This document shows, in pieces, positions 1-6,829 of a stretch of 9,067 nt of DNA. A model generated the notes under the pieces. It was not told where the DNA came from and did not search any database. It saw only the letters and a list, made by a program, of their open reading frames with translations. Within the stretch, counting starts at the first letter, position 1, and each line of letters opens with the position of its first letter. The position numbers and the translations under genes are program-made. The DNA is from an uncultured Actinomycetes bacterium (GTDB lineage: Bacteria; Actinomycetota; Actinomycetes; Nanopelagicales; Nanopelagicaceae): the NCBI GenBank assembly GCA_903921405.1, contig CAIXPV010000143.1, forward strand, positions 1 to 9,067. The letters run 5' to 3'.

Positions 1-1211
1 TCACGAAGTTCATCTCGAACTCGCTCAAAGTAGATAATGAACGAGTCGGCAGTAACACCAATGGCGACGATAGCTCCTGCGATACCTGCCAAAGTCAGTG
101 TAAATCCGATCCATTTACCAAGAAGTAAAAAGAGAAGATAGACAAGAGAACCCGCAACAGTCAGGGAACCAACTGTTACAAAACCAAGACCTCTGTAATA
201 AAGAAGTGAGTAGAGAAGAACTAGTCCAAGACCAAGACCACCTGCCAGCAATCCGGCATTGAGTTGATCTGCGCCCAGAGTTGGAGAAACTTGTTGAACT
301 TCTCCGCGATCAAAAGCTAACGGCAATGCACCGTATTTCAAGACATTTGATAAATCTTGGGCCTCAAGTTGAGTAAAGCTTCCGGTGATCTGCGCGTTAC
401 CTGATGGAATTGGCTCAGTAATTCGCGGTGCAGATACGACTAGACCATCTAGAACAATGGCTACTTGATTAAGCGGTTCTGTAAGCGTTGTTACACGAGT
501 TGTAAGAGCACCAAATGCCTTTGTGCCTTCACCATTAAAGGTAAGACTTACATACCAGGCGTTACCACCTTGAGTATCAATGCTGGCAGATGCTTTAGAA
601 ACTTGTCGTCCCAAAACTTCAGCTGGCGCCAAAATATATTTCGTTGTTCCTGCGCGATCACAGACAGCAATAGTGTCCGTTGGCGCATCTGTTCCTGTAC
701 CTTGCAAGTTAGCAGCCTTCGTACAATCAAGTGCCGCAAACTTTGCATTAACCTCGGCGCTCACACCTGCAGTTGGAGTAGCGGCTGGATCAGCAGCGCC
801 AGTAGAAACCGCACTTGCCAATACTTGGCGAAAACGAAGTTCGGCAGTCTGTCCAACTAACTCAACTACACGACGACCTGAATCCCCCGGCACTGAGATA
901 ACAATCTGACGATTGGTACCACTTCCCTGTGCAGCTACTTCGGATTCAGCAACACCTAGTGAGTTTACGCGTTGACGAATAATGGAGACTGCTTGATCGA
1001 TCGCCTCGTTAGTAACTTTGCCGCTCTCCCCTGGTGCAATACGAGGTTGAAGAGTTACAGAAGTTCCGCCGCGAAGATCAAGGCCTAGACGTACTGACGT
1101 GGCACTCTGAACAAATACCAGTCCAGTCATGGCAATGATTACCAGACCTAGGATGGCAAGTGAGCGAGCCGGACGCGCAGTCGTCTTTACTGGTTTATTA
1201 GTTGTAGACAT
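1..1211 (-). CDS. secD: Protein translocase subunit SecD, 5' portion (partial, runs off the left edge)
   Basis: SecD works with SecF as an accessory of the SecYEG channel and uses the proton gradient to help pull exported proteins across the membrane. I read 403 residues from the ATG at 1211-1209 to the window edge; the C-terminal part is missing. A short cytoplasmic tail is followed by a first membrane helix at about residues 17-38, then the SecD motif LGLDLRGG (42-49). A large extracytoplasmic region follows to about residue 310, and then membrane helices at about 314-337, 341-363 and 369-394, the last including TLAGIAGAIVAIG and ending in FERVRDELR. Residues 132-200 carry an Ala/Thr/Pro-rich stretch and a cysteine pair (C163, C184), as I remember from other actinobacterial SecD proteins. 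The start lies 11 bp after ruvB and no Shine-Dalgarno sequence is visible, so translation is probably coupled. secF would be expected beyond the edge. Confidence 0.96.
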   Translation of the reverse strand, partial: MSTTNKPVKTTARPARSLAILGLVIIAMTGLVFVQSATSVRLGLDLRGGTSVTLQPRIAPGESGKVTNEAIDQAVSIIRQRVNSLGVAESEVAAQGSGTNRQIVISVPGDSGRRVVELVGQTAELRFRQVLASAVSTGAADPAATPTAGVSAEVNAKFAALDCTKAANLQGTGTDAPTDTIAVCDRAGTTKYILAPAEVLGRQVSKASASIDTQGGNAWYVSLTFNGEGTKAFGALTTRVTTLTEPLNQVAIVLDGLVVSAPRITEPIPSGNAQITGSFTQLEAQDLSNVLKYGALPLAFDRGEVQQVSPTLGADQLNAGLLAGGLGLGLVLLYSLLYYRGLGFVTVGSLTVAGSLVYLLFLLLGKWIGFTLTLAGIAGAIVAIGVTADSFIIYFERVRDELR

Positions 1212-1222
1212 AGAGGCAGAGT

Positions 1223-2263
1223 CTAGGCATCAATTGACGGTGTGTCGAAAAGCGAGGCGATTTGCGCGGGTGGTGTTCGTCCTATGTGGGAATATCCCAG
1301 CGCTGTAGCCACTCTTCCTCGGGGAGTTCTGGCCATAAAACCATTTCGAACCAAAAATGGCTCGGCAACTGATTCAACCGTCTCAATCTCTTCTCCTACG
1401 GCAATCGCCAGGGTCGATAACCCGACGGGGCCTCCGTTAAAGCGCTCAACCAAGGCGGTTAAGACCCCACGATCAAGGCGATCAAGGCCCATCTCATCGA
1501 CCTCGTAAATCTCAAGGGCCGCGCGTGCAATAGGTAAGTCGATGACCTCAACTGCCTGTACCTGCCCATAGTCACGGACTCTGCGCAAAAGGCGATTGGC
1601 GATACGAGGTGTCCCACGAGAGCGTCTAGAAATCTCGGTAATTGCATCCTCTGCAATCGAAATCTTTAACAATGCGGCGCTGCGTGTAATAACTTGGGCT
1701 AACTCTTGATCGGAATAAAAATCCAAGTGCGCTGTAAATCCAAATCGATCACGCAGTGGGCTAGTTAGAAGTCCGCTGCGAGTAGTAGCACCAACCAGTG
1801 TGAAGTGTGGAAGTTGTAACGGTATCGCCGTTGCGCCCGGGCCTTTGCCCACCACTACATCTACTCGAAAATCCTCCATCGCTAAATAGAGAAGTTCTTC
1901 GGCCGGACGTGGAAGTCGGTGGATCTCATCTAAAAATAAGATTTCACCTTCAACTAGTGATGACAAAATCGCCGCTAAATCACCGGCGTGAGTTATTGCA
2001 GGCCCGCTAGTAATTCGAATGGGGGCCGACATCTCACTTGCCAAAATAAGAGCCAACGTTGTTTTTCCAAGTCCTGGAGGCCCAGATAATAAAATATGGT
2101 CAGCTGGAGAGTTTCTATGTCGAGCAGCAGTGAGCAGTACATCGATCTGTTCGCGAACTCTGTGCTGACCTATAAATTCTTTTAGATTGGTAGGTCGCAA
2201 AGCATGTTCGAGTGCAGACTCCTCCCCTTTTTTCGTAGGCTCAACTAAACGATCCTCAGCCAC
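1223..2263 (-). CDS. ruvB: Holliday junction branch migration ATPase RuvB
   Basis: RuvB is the hexameric AAA+ motor that, loaded by RuvA, pulls DNA through a Holliday junction during recombinational repair. Numbering from the GTG start gives 346 residues. Visible motifs are Walker A GPPGLGKT (61-68), Walker B FLDEIHR (D112, E113), sensor 1 GATTRSG (158-164), the arginine-finger segment LRDRFG (R173), a sensor 2 region RGTPRIANRLLRR (about 216-228), and a C-terminal winged helix ending near GRVATALGYSHIG. I chose GTG at 2263-2261 because it has AAAGGG at 2269-2274 just upstream and overlaps the ruvA stop by 8 nt (GTGGCTGA). In-frame ATGs exist at 2278, 2290 and 2305 but have no clear ribosome-binding site, and they would add residues before the usual short RuvB N-terminus. 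Function is certain; the start is a judgement. Confidence 0.96.
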   Translation of the reverse strand: MAEDRLVEPTKKGEESALEHALRPTNLKEFIGQHRVREQIDVLLTAARHRNSPADHILLSGPPGLGKTTLALILASEMSAPIRITSGPAITHAGDLAAILSSLVEGEILFLDEIHRLPRPAEELLYLAMEDFRVDVVVGKGPGATAIPLQLPHFTLVGATTRSGLLTSPLRDRFGFTAHLDFYSDQELAQVITRSAALLKISIAEDAITEISRRSRGTPRIANRLLRRVRDYGQVQAVEVIDLPIARAALEIYEVDEMGLDRLDRGVLTALVERFNGGPVGLSTLAIAVGEEIETVESVAEPFLVRNGFMARTPRGRVATALGYSHIGRTPPAQIASLFDTPSIDA

Positions 2264-2870
2264 GAGAACCCTTTCCATTGGCAAGGGCATCTTTGAGTAG
2301 ATCACTCAATGCAACAGTGGAAGCGTCGATTCCATCTAATTGCAAGCGATTAACAAGGGCTCCAATTGCATTATCTGAATCTTTAGGTGAAAAACCAAGC
2401 GATACTAATGCGCTCGTTAATTGTTCGCGCCAAGCTGGTTGGTGACCTTGATATGTATCTGACTCTGATAGATCAGACAGCTTTCCTTTGAGTTCTAGAA
2501 TCATTCGTTGAGCCCCTTTTCGCCCAATCCCGGGAACACGCTCAATGGCCGCAACATCTTCTTGAGCGATGGCGCGACCTAGATCTTCGGGTGTGAGCAC
2601 ACTCAATATTGAAAGTGCAACCTTTGGCCCTACTCCAGAGACTGTTTGAACGAGTTCAAACAGCGCACGTGCTTGTTCGCTTAGAAAACCAAACAATGTC
2701 AGTGAATCCTCGCGTACTACAAGAGAGGTAAAAAGTTGTACAGATGAACCCAACGTAACGCCGTTGCTCGTTGCCGGATTAACCAAAACACTAAAACCGA
2801 TTCCACCAACCTCTATTACTAATCGATCAACATGTATCGAACGAACAGTTCCTGTAATAATTGAGATCAT
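2256..2870 (-). CDS. ruvA: Holliday junction branch migration protein RuvA
   Basis: RuvA forms the tetrameric platform that binds the four-way junction and loads RuvB. The protein is 204 residues, normal for the family. An N-terminal OB fold (about 1-62, starting MISIITG) includes an acidic pair E54-D55 at the place of the junction-opening pin. Two helix-hairpin-helix motifs follow, VSGVGPKVA (77-85) and VPGIGRKGA (112-120). A flexible polar linker spans about 132-146 and the RuvB-binding three-helix domain III about 147-195. The ATG follows the ruvC TAA directly with no gap, and the TGA stop lies inside the beginning of ruvB, so the three ruv genes form one translational unit. No irregularity is seen. 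Confidence 0.97.
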   Translation of the reverse strand: MISIITGTVRSIHVDRLVIEVGGIGFSVLVNPATSNGVTLGSSVQLFTSLVVREDSLTLFGFLSEQARALFELVQTVSGVGPKVALSILSVLTPEDLGRAIAQEDVAAIERVPGIGRKGAQRMILELKGKLSDLSESDTYQGHQPAWREQLTSALVSLGFSPKDSDNAIGALVNRLQLDGIDASTVALSDLLKDALANGKGSRG

Positions 2871-3407
2871 TTATCCACGCAAGCCTTTAAGACGAGACTT
2901 CTCAGCGGCAAGAGCGTTTGCAATTCTTGCATTAGCTTCTCCGCGCCAAATATTACAAATTGCCAGAGCCAAGGCATCCGTTGCATCCACTGGCTTTGGA
3001 ATACTTTCAAGGTTAAGTAGTTTCTGTACCATCTGGGCAACTTGCGTTTTATTTGCACGGCCCGATCCTGTTACCGCTGCTTTGACTTCACTAGGCGTGT
3101 GCATCATGACCGGAATCCCACACTTTGCAGCAATTAATAACGCAACGCCTGCAGCCTGGCCTGTACCCATAACTGTTCGAACATTGTGTTGAGCAAAGAC
3201 CCGCTCAACTGCAATTACATCTGGATTCCACAGCGCGACCCACTCGTTAATCTGTCGATCAAGCTCTAAGAGTCGTGATTCCAAAGCCAACTCTGTTGGA
3301 GTAAGAATTACTCCTACGCCAACCATCGTTAAACTCGATCCAACGCTTCCTTCAACTATACCTATGCCACAACGGGTCAAGCCTGGATCAATCCCCAGTA
3401 CTCGCAT
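2871..3407 (-). CDS. ruvC: Crossover junction endodeoxyribonuclease RuvC
   Basis: RuvC is the dimeric, metal-dependent resolvase that makes paired nicks in Holliday junctions held by RuvAB. The 178-residue protein has an RNase H-like fold with all four acidic catalytic residues in place: D7 (GIDPGL), E68 (AVERVFAQ), D141 and D144 (DATDALALAICN). The usual GTGQAAGV segment sits at 81-88 and TPSEVKAAVTGSG at 104-116. The motif ends in CN rather than the CH often seen there, which I regard as minor variation. The start is the ATG at 3407-3405. In place of a normal Shine-Dalgarno sequence there is an eight-G run four bases upstream, listed separately. It is the first gene of the ruvCAB cluster and follows yebC after 66 bp. 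Confidence 0.97.
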   Translation of the reverse strand: MRVLGIDPGLTRCGIGIVEGSVGSSLTMVGVGVILTPTELALESRLLELDRQINEWVALWNPDVIAVERVFAQHNVRTVMGTGQAAGVALLIAAKCGIPVMMHTPSEVKAAVTGSGRANKTQVAQMVQKLLNLESIPKPVDATDALALAICNIWRGEANARIANALAAEKSRLKGLRG

Positions 3408-3411
3408 CTAG

Positions 3412-3419
3412 CCCCCCCC
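3412..3419 (-). promoter_or_regulatory. G8 homopolymer at the ribosome-binding position of ruvC
   Basis: On the coding strand eight consecutive G residues lie four bases (CTAG) before the ruvC ATG. No AGGAG-type sequence is present elsewhere in the 66-bp leader. Such a run could pair with the CCUCC of 16S rRNA using one G-U pair, so it probably serves as the ribosome-binding site. Homopolymers of this length are prone to slippage, which would change the spacing to the start codon. The role is inferred; the run itself is directly visible. Confidence 0.5.
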
Positions 3420-3473
3420 GATTTCTTTGTGTCACATTCCAAGAGTTCTAGCCTAAGGTTTTACGTCGATGAG

Positions 3474-4226
3474 TTAGTCCAGGCTCGCCATGACCTCATC
3501 GGAAACATCAAAATTACTAAAGACATTCTGAACATCATCGAGCTCTTCAATAGCATCGATAAGTTCAAATACCTTCTTAGCGCCATCAGCATCTAGTTCG
3601 ATATGCATTGATGGAAGAAAAGATGAGTCTGCCGATTCGTAGTCAATACCAGCATTTTGCAGCGCGGTACGCACTGGAACTAAATCACTTGATTCGGTGA
3701 CAACTTCAAAGGCTTCACCCAAATCATTTACCTCTTCGGCCCCAGCATCTAGTACCGCTTCCAGAATCAGATCTTCAGTTAATCCCGCTACCTTCTTTAC
3801 GATGATGACACCTTTACGGTTGAATAAATATGCCACAGACCCCGGATCTGCCATTGAGCCACCATTTCTAGTAACTGCAACTCGAACCTCGGATGATGAT
3901 CGATTTCGATTATCAGTAAGACACTCGATCATGATTGCAACACCATTTGGTCCGTAGCCCTCATACATAATTGTTTGATAGTCAGCCGCTCCAAGTTCGA
4001 GGCCTGCGCCTCTCTTTACGGCACGCTCGATATTATCAGCAGGCATCGAGGACTTCTTGGCTTTAGTTATCGCATCAAAGAGAGTTGGATTGCCTTCTAA
4101 ATCTGCACCACCATTTCGCGCTGCAACTTCAATTGCACGAATCTGTTTAGCAAAAACCTTGGCACGACGACTATCGATGATCGCCTTCTTATGCTTGGTC
4201 GTCGCCCATTTGGAATGGCCTGACAT
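3474..4226 (-). CDS. yebC: YebC/PmpR family (TACO1-like) protein
   Basis: This is a full-length 250-residue member of the YebC/TACO1 family, opening with the family signature MSGHSKW and KHKK and carrying NRNRSSSEVR and the FNRKGVI segment in mid-protein. The family was long annotated as DNA-binding transcriptional regulators; later work on YebC and mitochondrial TACO1 supports a role at the ribosome in relieving stalling at proline-rich stretches. The sequence alone does not decide between these. It has a strong ribosome-binding site (GAGGGAG at 4233-4239, six bases before the ATG) and starts 27 bp after pdxT. Linkage to ruvC is widely conserved in bacteria, and here yebC leads into ruvCAB across the longest gap of the window. 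Confidence 0.96.
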   Translation of the reverse strand: MSGHSKWATTKHKKAIIDSRRAKVFAKQIRAIEVAARNGGADLEGNPTLFDAITKAKKSSMPADNIERAVKRGAGLELGAADYQTIMYEGYGPNGVAIMIECLTDNRNRSSSEVRVAVTRNGGSMADPGSVAYLFNRKGVIIVKKVAGLTEDLILEAVLDAGAEEVNDLGEAFEVVTESSDLVPVRTALQNAGIDYESADSSFLPSMHIELDADGAKKVFELIDAIEELDDVQNVFSNFDVSDEVMASLD

Positions 4227-4253
4227 TGTGAACTCCCTCTTTATCGATTCGAA

Positions 4254-4850
4254 CTACTGTACCTTCTGCAACGCAGGCTTTGCTACTTCATCAATAAAGT
4301 AACGATGAATCCGATGATCTGCGGTTAATTCGGGGTGAAAAGATGTCGCTAACAGATGTGTTGATCTGACAGCAACTGCATGGTCATCGACTCTTGCCAA
4401 TACTCGAACACCTTTGCCTACGCGCTCAACCCAGGGCGCTCTAATAAAGACGGCCCGAATCAAATCAGTTGAGCCATCATCAAATGAGATATCGGATTCA
4501 AATGAGTCCACCTGTCGACCAAATGCATTTCTCTTAACCGTAATATCTAATCCGCCAAATGTCTTTTGATCATCCTTGGCTTCGGTAATTTCATTTGCTA
4601 GCAAAATCATTCCGGCGCAAGAGCCATAAACCGGCATTCCCGCTGCTATTCGCTGCTTAATCGGAGCAAAAAGACCGAATATTTCTGCAAGCTGGGCGAT
4701 GGTAGTGGATTCCCCGCCCGGAATGACTAGCGCATCAATGTGATCTAACTCGGCGGTCCTGCGAATTGTTGTTGGATGGACACCACAGGCAATGAGTGCG
4801 CTTATATGTTCGCGAACATCACCTTGTAATGCCAGTACTCCAACTTTCAT
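4254..4850 (-). CDS. pdxT: Pyridoxal 5'-phosphate synthase glutaminase subunit PdxT
   Basis: PdxT is a class I glutamine amidotransferase that hydrolyses glutamine and channels the ammonia to PdxS for synthesis of pyridoxal 5'-phosphate. The 198-residue protein begins MKVGVLALQGDVREH. It carries the PGGEST loop (44-49), the nucleophile C78 in GSCAGM, and the His-Glu of the catalytic triad at H172 and E174 in SFHPELT. All active-site residues are intact and the length is typical. The ATG at 4850-4848 lies 12 bp after the pdxS stop, with GAGAGA as a modest ribosome-binding site. It is almost certainly co-transcribed with pdxS, giving near-equal amounts of the two partners that assemble into a 12+12 complex. 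Confidence 0.97.
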   Translation of the reverse strand: MKVGVLALQGDVREHISALIACGVHPTTIRRTAELDHIDALVIPGGESTTIAQLAEIFGLFAPIKQRIAAGMPVYGSCAGMILLANEITEAKDDQKTFGGLDITVKRNAFGRQVDSFESDISFDDGSTDLIRAVFIRAPWVERVGKGVRVLARVDDHAVAVRSTHLLATSFHPELTADHRIHRYFIDEVAKPALQKVQ

Positions 4851-4862
4851 TTGCTCTCTCTA

Positions 4863-5750
4863 TTACCAACCGCGATCAGCTAGGCGGTGTGGTGCAGGCA
4901 AATCGGCAACGTTAATACCAACCATCGCTTCACCCAAACCACGCGATGCATCGGCGACAACTTTTGGATCATCCCAGAAAGTTGTAGCGCGAACACAAGC
5001 CGCTGCACGTTGGGCAGGGTTACCTGATTTAAATATTCCTGATCCAATGAAAACACCGTCGGCGCCCATACTCATCATTAACGCAGCATCAGCTGGTGTT
5101 GCGATTCCTCCTGCAGTAAAGAGCACGACTGGAAGTTTGCCCTTTTCTGCGACCTCTTTTACTAATTCATAAGGTGCTTGCAACTCTTTCGCTGCCACAT
5201 ATAGCTCGTCTTCGCGCAGAGATGACAGACGGCGAATTTCGCCATTGATTTCACGCATATGTTGCATAGCATTTGATACATCACCGGTACCTGCTTCGCC
5301 CTTCGAGCGAATCATCGCAGCACCTTCATTAATTCGACGCAGCGCTTCTCCAAGATTAGTTGCACCACAAACAAATGGAACAGTGAAGTTCCATTTATCA
5401 ATATGGTTCTTGTAATCGGCAGGAGTGAGAACTTCAGATTCATCGATGTAATCCACACCTAGAGATTGCAGAACTTGAGCTTCAACAAAGTGACCAATGC
5501 GGGCCTTGGCCATTACAGGAATTGACACTGCTGCTTGAATCTTTTCAATCATGTCAGGATCTGACATGCGTGCGACGCCACCTTGGGCGCGAATATCAGC
5601 CGGTACTCGTTCCAGGGCCATTACTGCAACTGCACCAGCATCTTCGGCAATCTTTGCCTGCTCGGCATTGACGACATCCATGATCACTCCGCCTTTGAGC
5701 ATCTCTGCCATGCCGCGCTTTACTCGTCCAGTACCTGTTACTTCAGCCAT
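4863..5750 (-). CDS. pdxS: Pyridoxal 5'-phosphate synthase lyase subunit PdxS
   Basis: PdxS is the (beta/alpha)8 subunit that builds pyridoxal 5'-phosphate from ribose 5-phosphate, glyceraldehyde 3-phosphate and ammonia supplied by PdxT. The 295-residue protein is very conserved. Catalytic residues are visible: D25 (VIMDVVNAEQA), K82 (MAKARIGH), which forms the first Schiff base, and K150 (IRSKGEAGTG), the second. The phosphate-binding segment reads LFTAGGIATPADAA, where most relatives I recall have NFAAGGVATPADAA; this looks like tolerated variation. The start ATG at 5750-5748 has GGAG seven bases upstream (5758-5761). Together with pdxT it gives the cell a deoxyxylulose-5-phosphate-independent vitamin B6 pathway. 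A candidate promoter lies in the 41-bp gap before it. Confidence 0.97.
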   Translation of the reverse strand: MAEVTGTGRVKRGMAEMLKGGVIMDVVNAEQAKIAEDAGAVAVMALERVPADIRAQGGVARMSDPDMIEKIQAAVSIPVMAKARIGHFVEAQVLQSLGVDYIDESEVLTPADYKNHIDKWNFTVPFVCGATNLGEALRRINEGAAMIRSKGEAGTGDVSNAMQHMREINGEIRRLSSLREDELYVAAKELQAPYELVKEVAEKGKLPVVLFTAGGIATPADAALMMSMGADGVFIGSGIFKSGNPAQRAAACVRATTFWDDPKVVADASRGLGEAMVGINVADLPAPHRLADRGW

Positions 5751-5771
5751 TACCGATCTCCGATTTTCTTC

Positions 5772-5777
5772 ACTATA
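5772..5777 (-). promoter_or_regulatory. Candidate -10 element for pdxS-pdxT
   Basis: The minus strand reads TATAGT, five of six matches to the TATAAT consensus, 21 bases before the pdxS ATG. Transcription starting about seven bases downstream would leave a short leader that still contains the GGAG site. No convincing -35 hexamer is seen at 16-18 bp; the best is a weak GACAAA at 18 bp (5796-5801), inside the end of the lipoprotein gene. The call is therefore tentative. Confidence 0.3.
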
Positions 5778-5791
5778 TGAGAGGACACATC

Positions 5792-6829
5792 CTACTTTGT
5801 CGCAGAGCTGCTCGCTTGCGGAATTGGATGCGTGAAATCAGGGGCAGTATCCGTTAAAGCGACCCAGACCTGGCCGGGTGCAAATGAGATTTCACTGCCA
5901 TCTGCACTATTCCACGTAGTTCCCTGATCTGGCGAAGTTCGTACCCACGTACCTGCAAATGATTTGCCATCACGAAGTATGTATCCAGTTCCGTTTCCGA
6001 CCGTATTCGAGAACGGCGTCACTCCACCAACTTTGTCATGGTATTGCGAAGCGGTAATTGAAACCATTTGGATCACAACGGTCGTTGGACAAAGTTGCTT
6101 GCCTGTTCGTACATAATTTGGATTCGAGTTATGGAAAAGAAGCCAGCACTTATTAGTTTGAGACCACTGTGCGTCATAGCGTGCTGCCGGCCAATGCATA
6201 GTTGCAGACGTGATTGCATCGCCTGATACCGGTGCATCTCCGAAACTCCAACCCACTGATTTCGCCGAATCGATTTGATAGGACTTCTCAATTATCTTTG
6301 CCATGAGCAAATCGGCACGTAAAATCATCGAATATGGATTAACACGCGTTGGATCACGCGTGTAAATCGTTGGTGGCTGGGCTTGTGCTCCAAGATTTTG
6401 TAAGTTCGCCGCCGCAATTACCGGCAATAATTTCTTTTGAGCTCCACTGTAAGCGAAAGCAACTCTGCCGTATTGACTAAGAATCTCAATATCTGAAATT
6501 CGTGCACTTCGCACAGGTCCGACTTCAGTTGGAACTTTCGATGAAAAGACTGCAGCTAATCTGGTGACTCCACCTTCTACTTGTTCTATATAAACAACAT
6601 CGGCGTCTTCTAAGCCAATTTGAGGGTGCGCCATATTGGTATCGTCTACTTTCACGACAAGCACGGGTCCATTTACGCCTTCACGCCCGCTCAAAACATT
6701 TGTTTCGACAGGGGTAGGTTTTATATGTCCGATAGTGCGCGACACCGATGAACACCCTGTTAACACCAGTGCACTTGTAATCAAGAGTCCAAACGGAAGT
6801 AACTTAGAGCGCATCAGATTCAAACTCAT
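5792..6829 (-). CDS. Lipoprotein with DUF3048 (YerB-like) domain
   Basis: This is a predicted exported lipoprotein of 345 residues. A basic start (MRSK), a hydrophobic stretch (about 10-25) and the lipobox LTGC give lipidation at C26. The mature part matches my recollection of the DUF3048/YerB family: PVLVVKVDDT (55-64), HPQIGLEDADVVYIEQVEGGVTR (68-90), VGPVRSAR (103-110) and FAYSGA (125-130). A C-terminal half contains GTGYILRDGKSFAGTW (280-295) and a late APGQVWVALTD (317-327). C228 and C247 could form a disulfide. The function of the family is unknown; location outside the membrane is inferred. The ATG at 6829 overlaps the upstream gene by 26 nt; the ATG at 6814 (MRSKLLPF) would give an equally good signal peptide and an 11-nt overlap. 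Neither has a clear ribosome-binding site, so translation is probably coupled. Confidence 0.88.
   Translation of the reverse strand: MSLNLMRSKLLPFGLLITSALVLTGCSSVSRTIGHIKPTPVETNVLSGREGVNGPVLVVKVDDTNMAHPQIGLEDADVVYIEQVEGGVTRLAAVFSSKVPTEVGPVRSARISDIEILSQYGRVAFAYSGAQKKLLPVIAAANLQNLGAQAQPPTIYTRDPTRVNPYSMILRADLLMAKIIEKSYQIDSAKSVGWSFGDAPVSGDAITSATMHWPAARYDAQWSQTNKCWLLFHNSNPNYVRTGKQLCPTTVVIQMVSITASQYHDKVGGVTPFSNTVGNGTGYILRDGKSFAGTWVRTSPDQGTTWNSADGSEISFAPGQVWVALTDTAPDFTHPIPQASSSATK

Noticed and set aside
465..909. Two overlapping plus-strand open frames (131 and 109 codons) opposite secD
   Set aside because: The minus strand here codes a clear SecD. The plus-strand translations have no recognisable motifs, no ribosome-binding site and a composition expected from antisense reading.
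2764..3192. Plus-strand open frame of 142 codons opposite ruvA and ruvC
   Set aside because: It spans two certain genes on the other strand and carries no domain signature; it is a shadow of conserved coding sequence.
3421..3473. Possible promoter with TAGAAC or TAGGCT as -10 upstream of ruvC
   Set aside because: No acceptable -35 hexamer lies at 16-18 bp and the matches are weak; such matches occur by chance in sequence of this composition.
3408..3473. Rho-independent terminator between yebC and ruvC
   Set aside because: The only symmetric element is the 7-base CCTTAGG, and no stable hairpin followed by a T run exists.
4241..4256. TCGAAC half-site resembling a LexA box upstream of yebC
   Set aside because: Only one half of the palindrome is present (the coding strand reads GTTCGAATCGAT), and it overlaps the end of pdxT.
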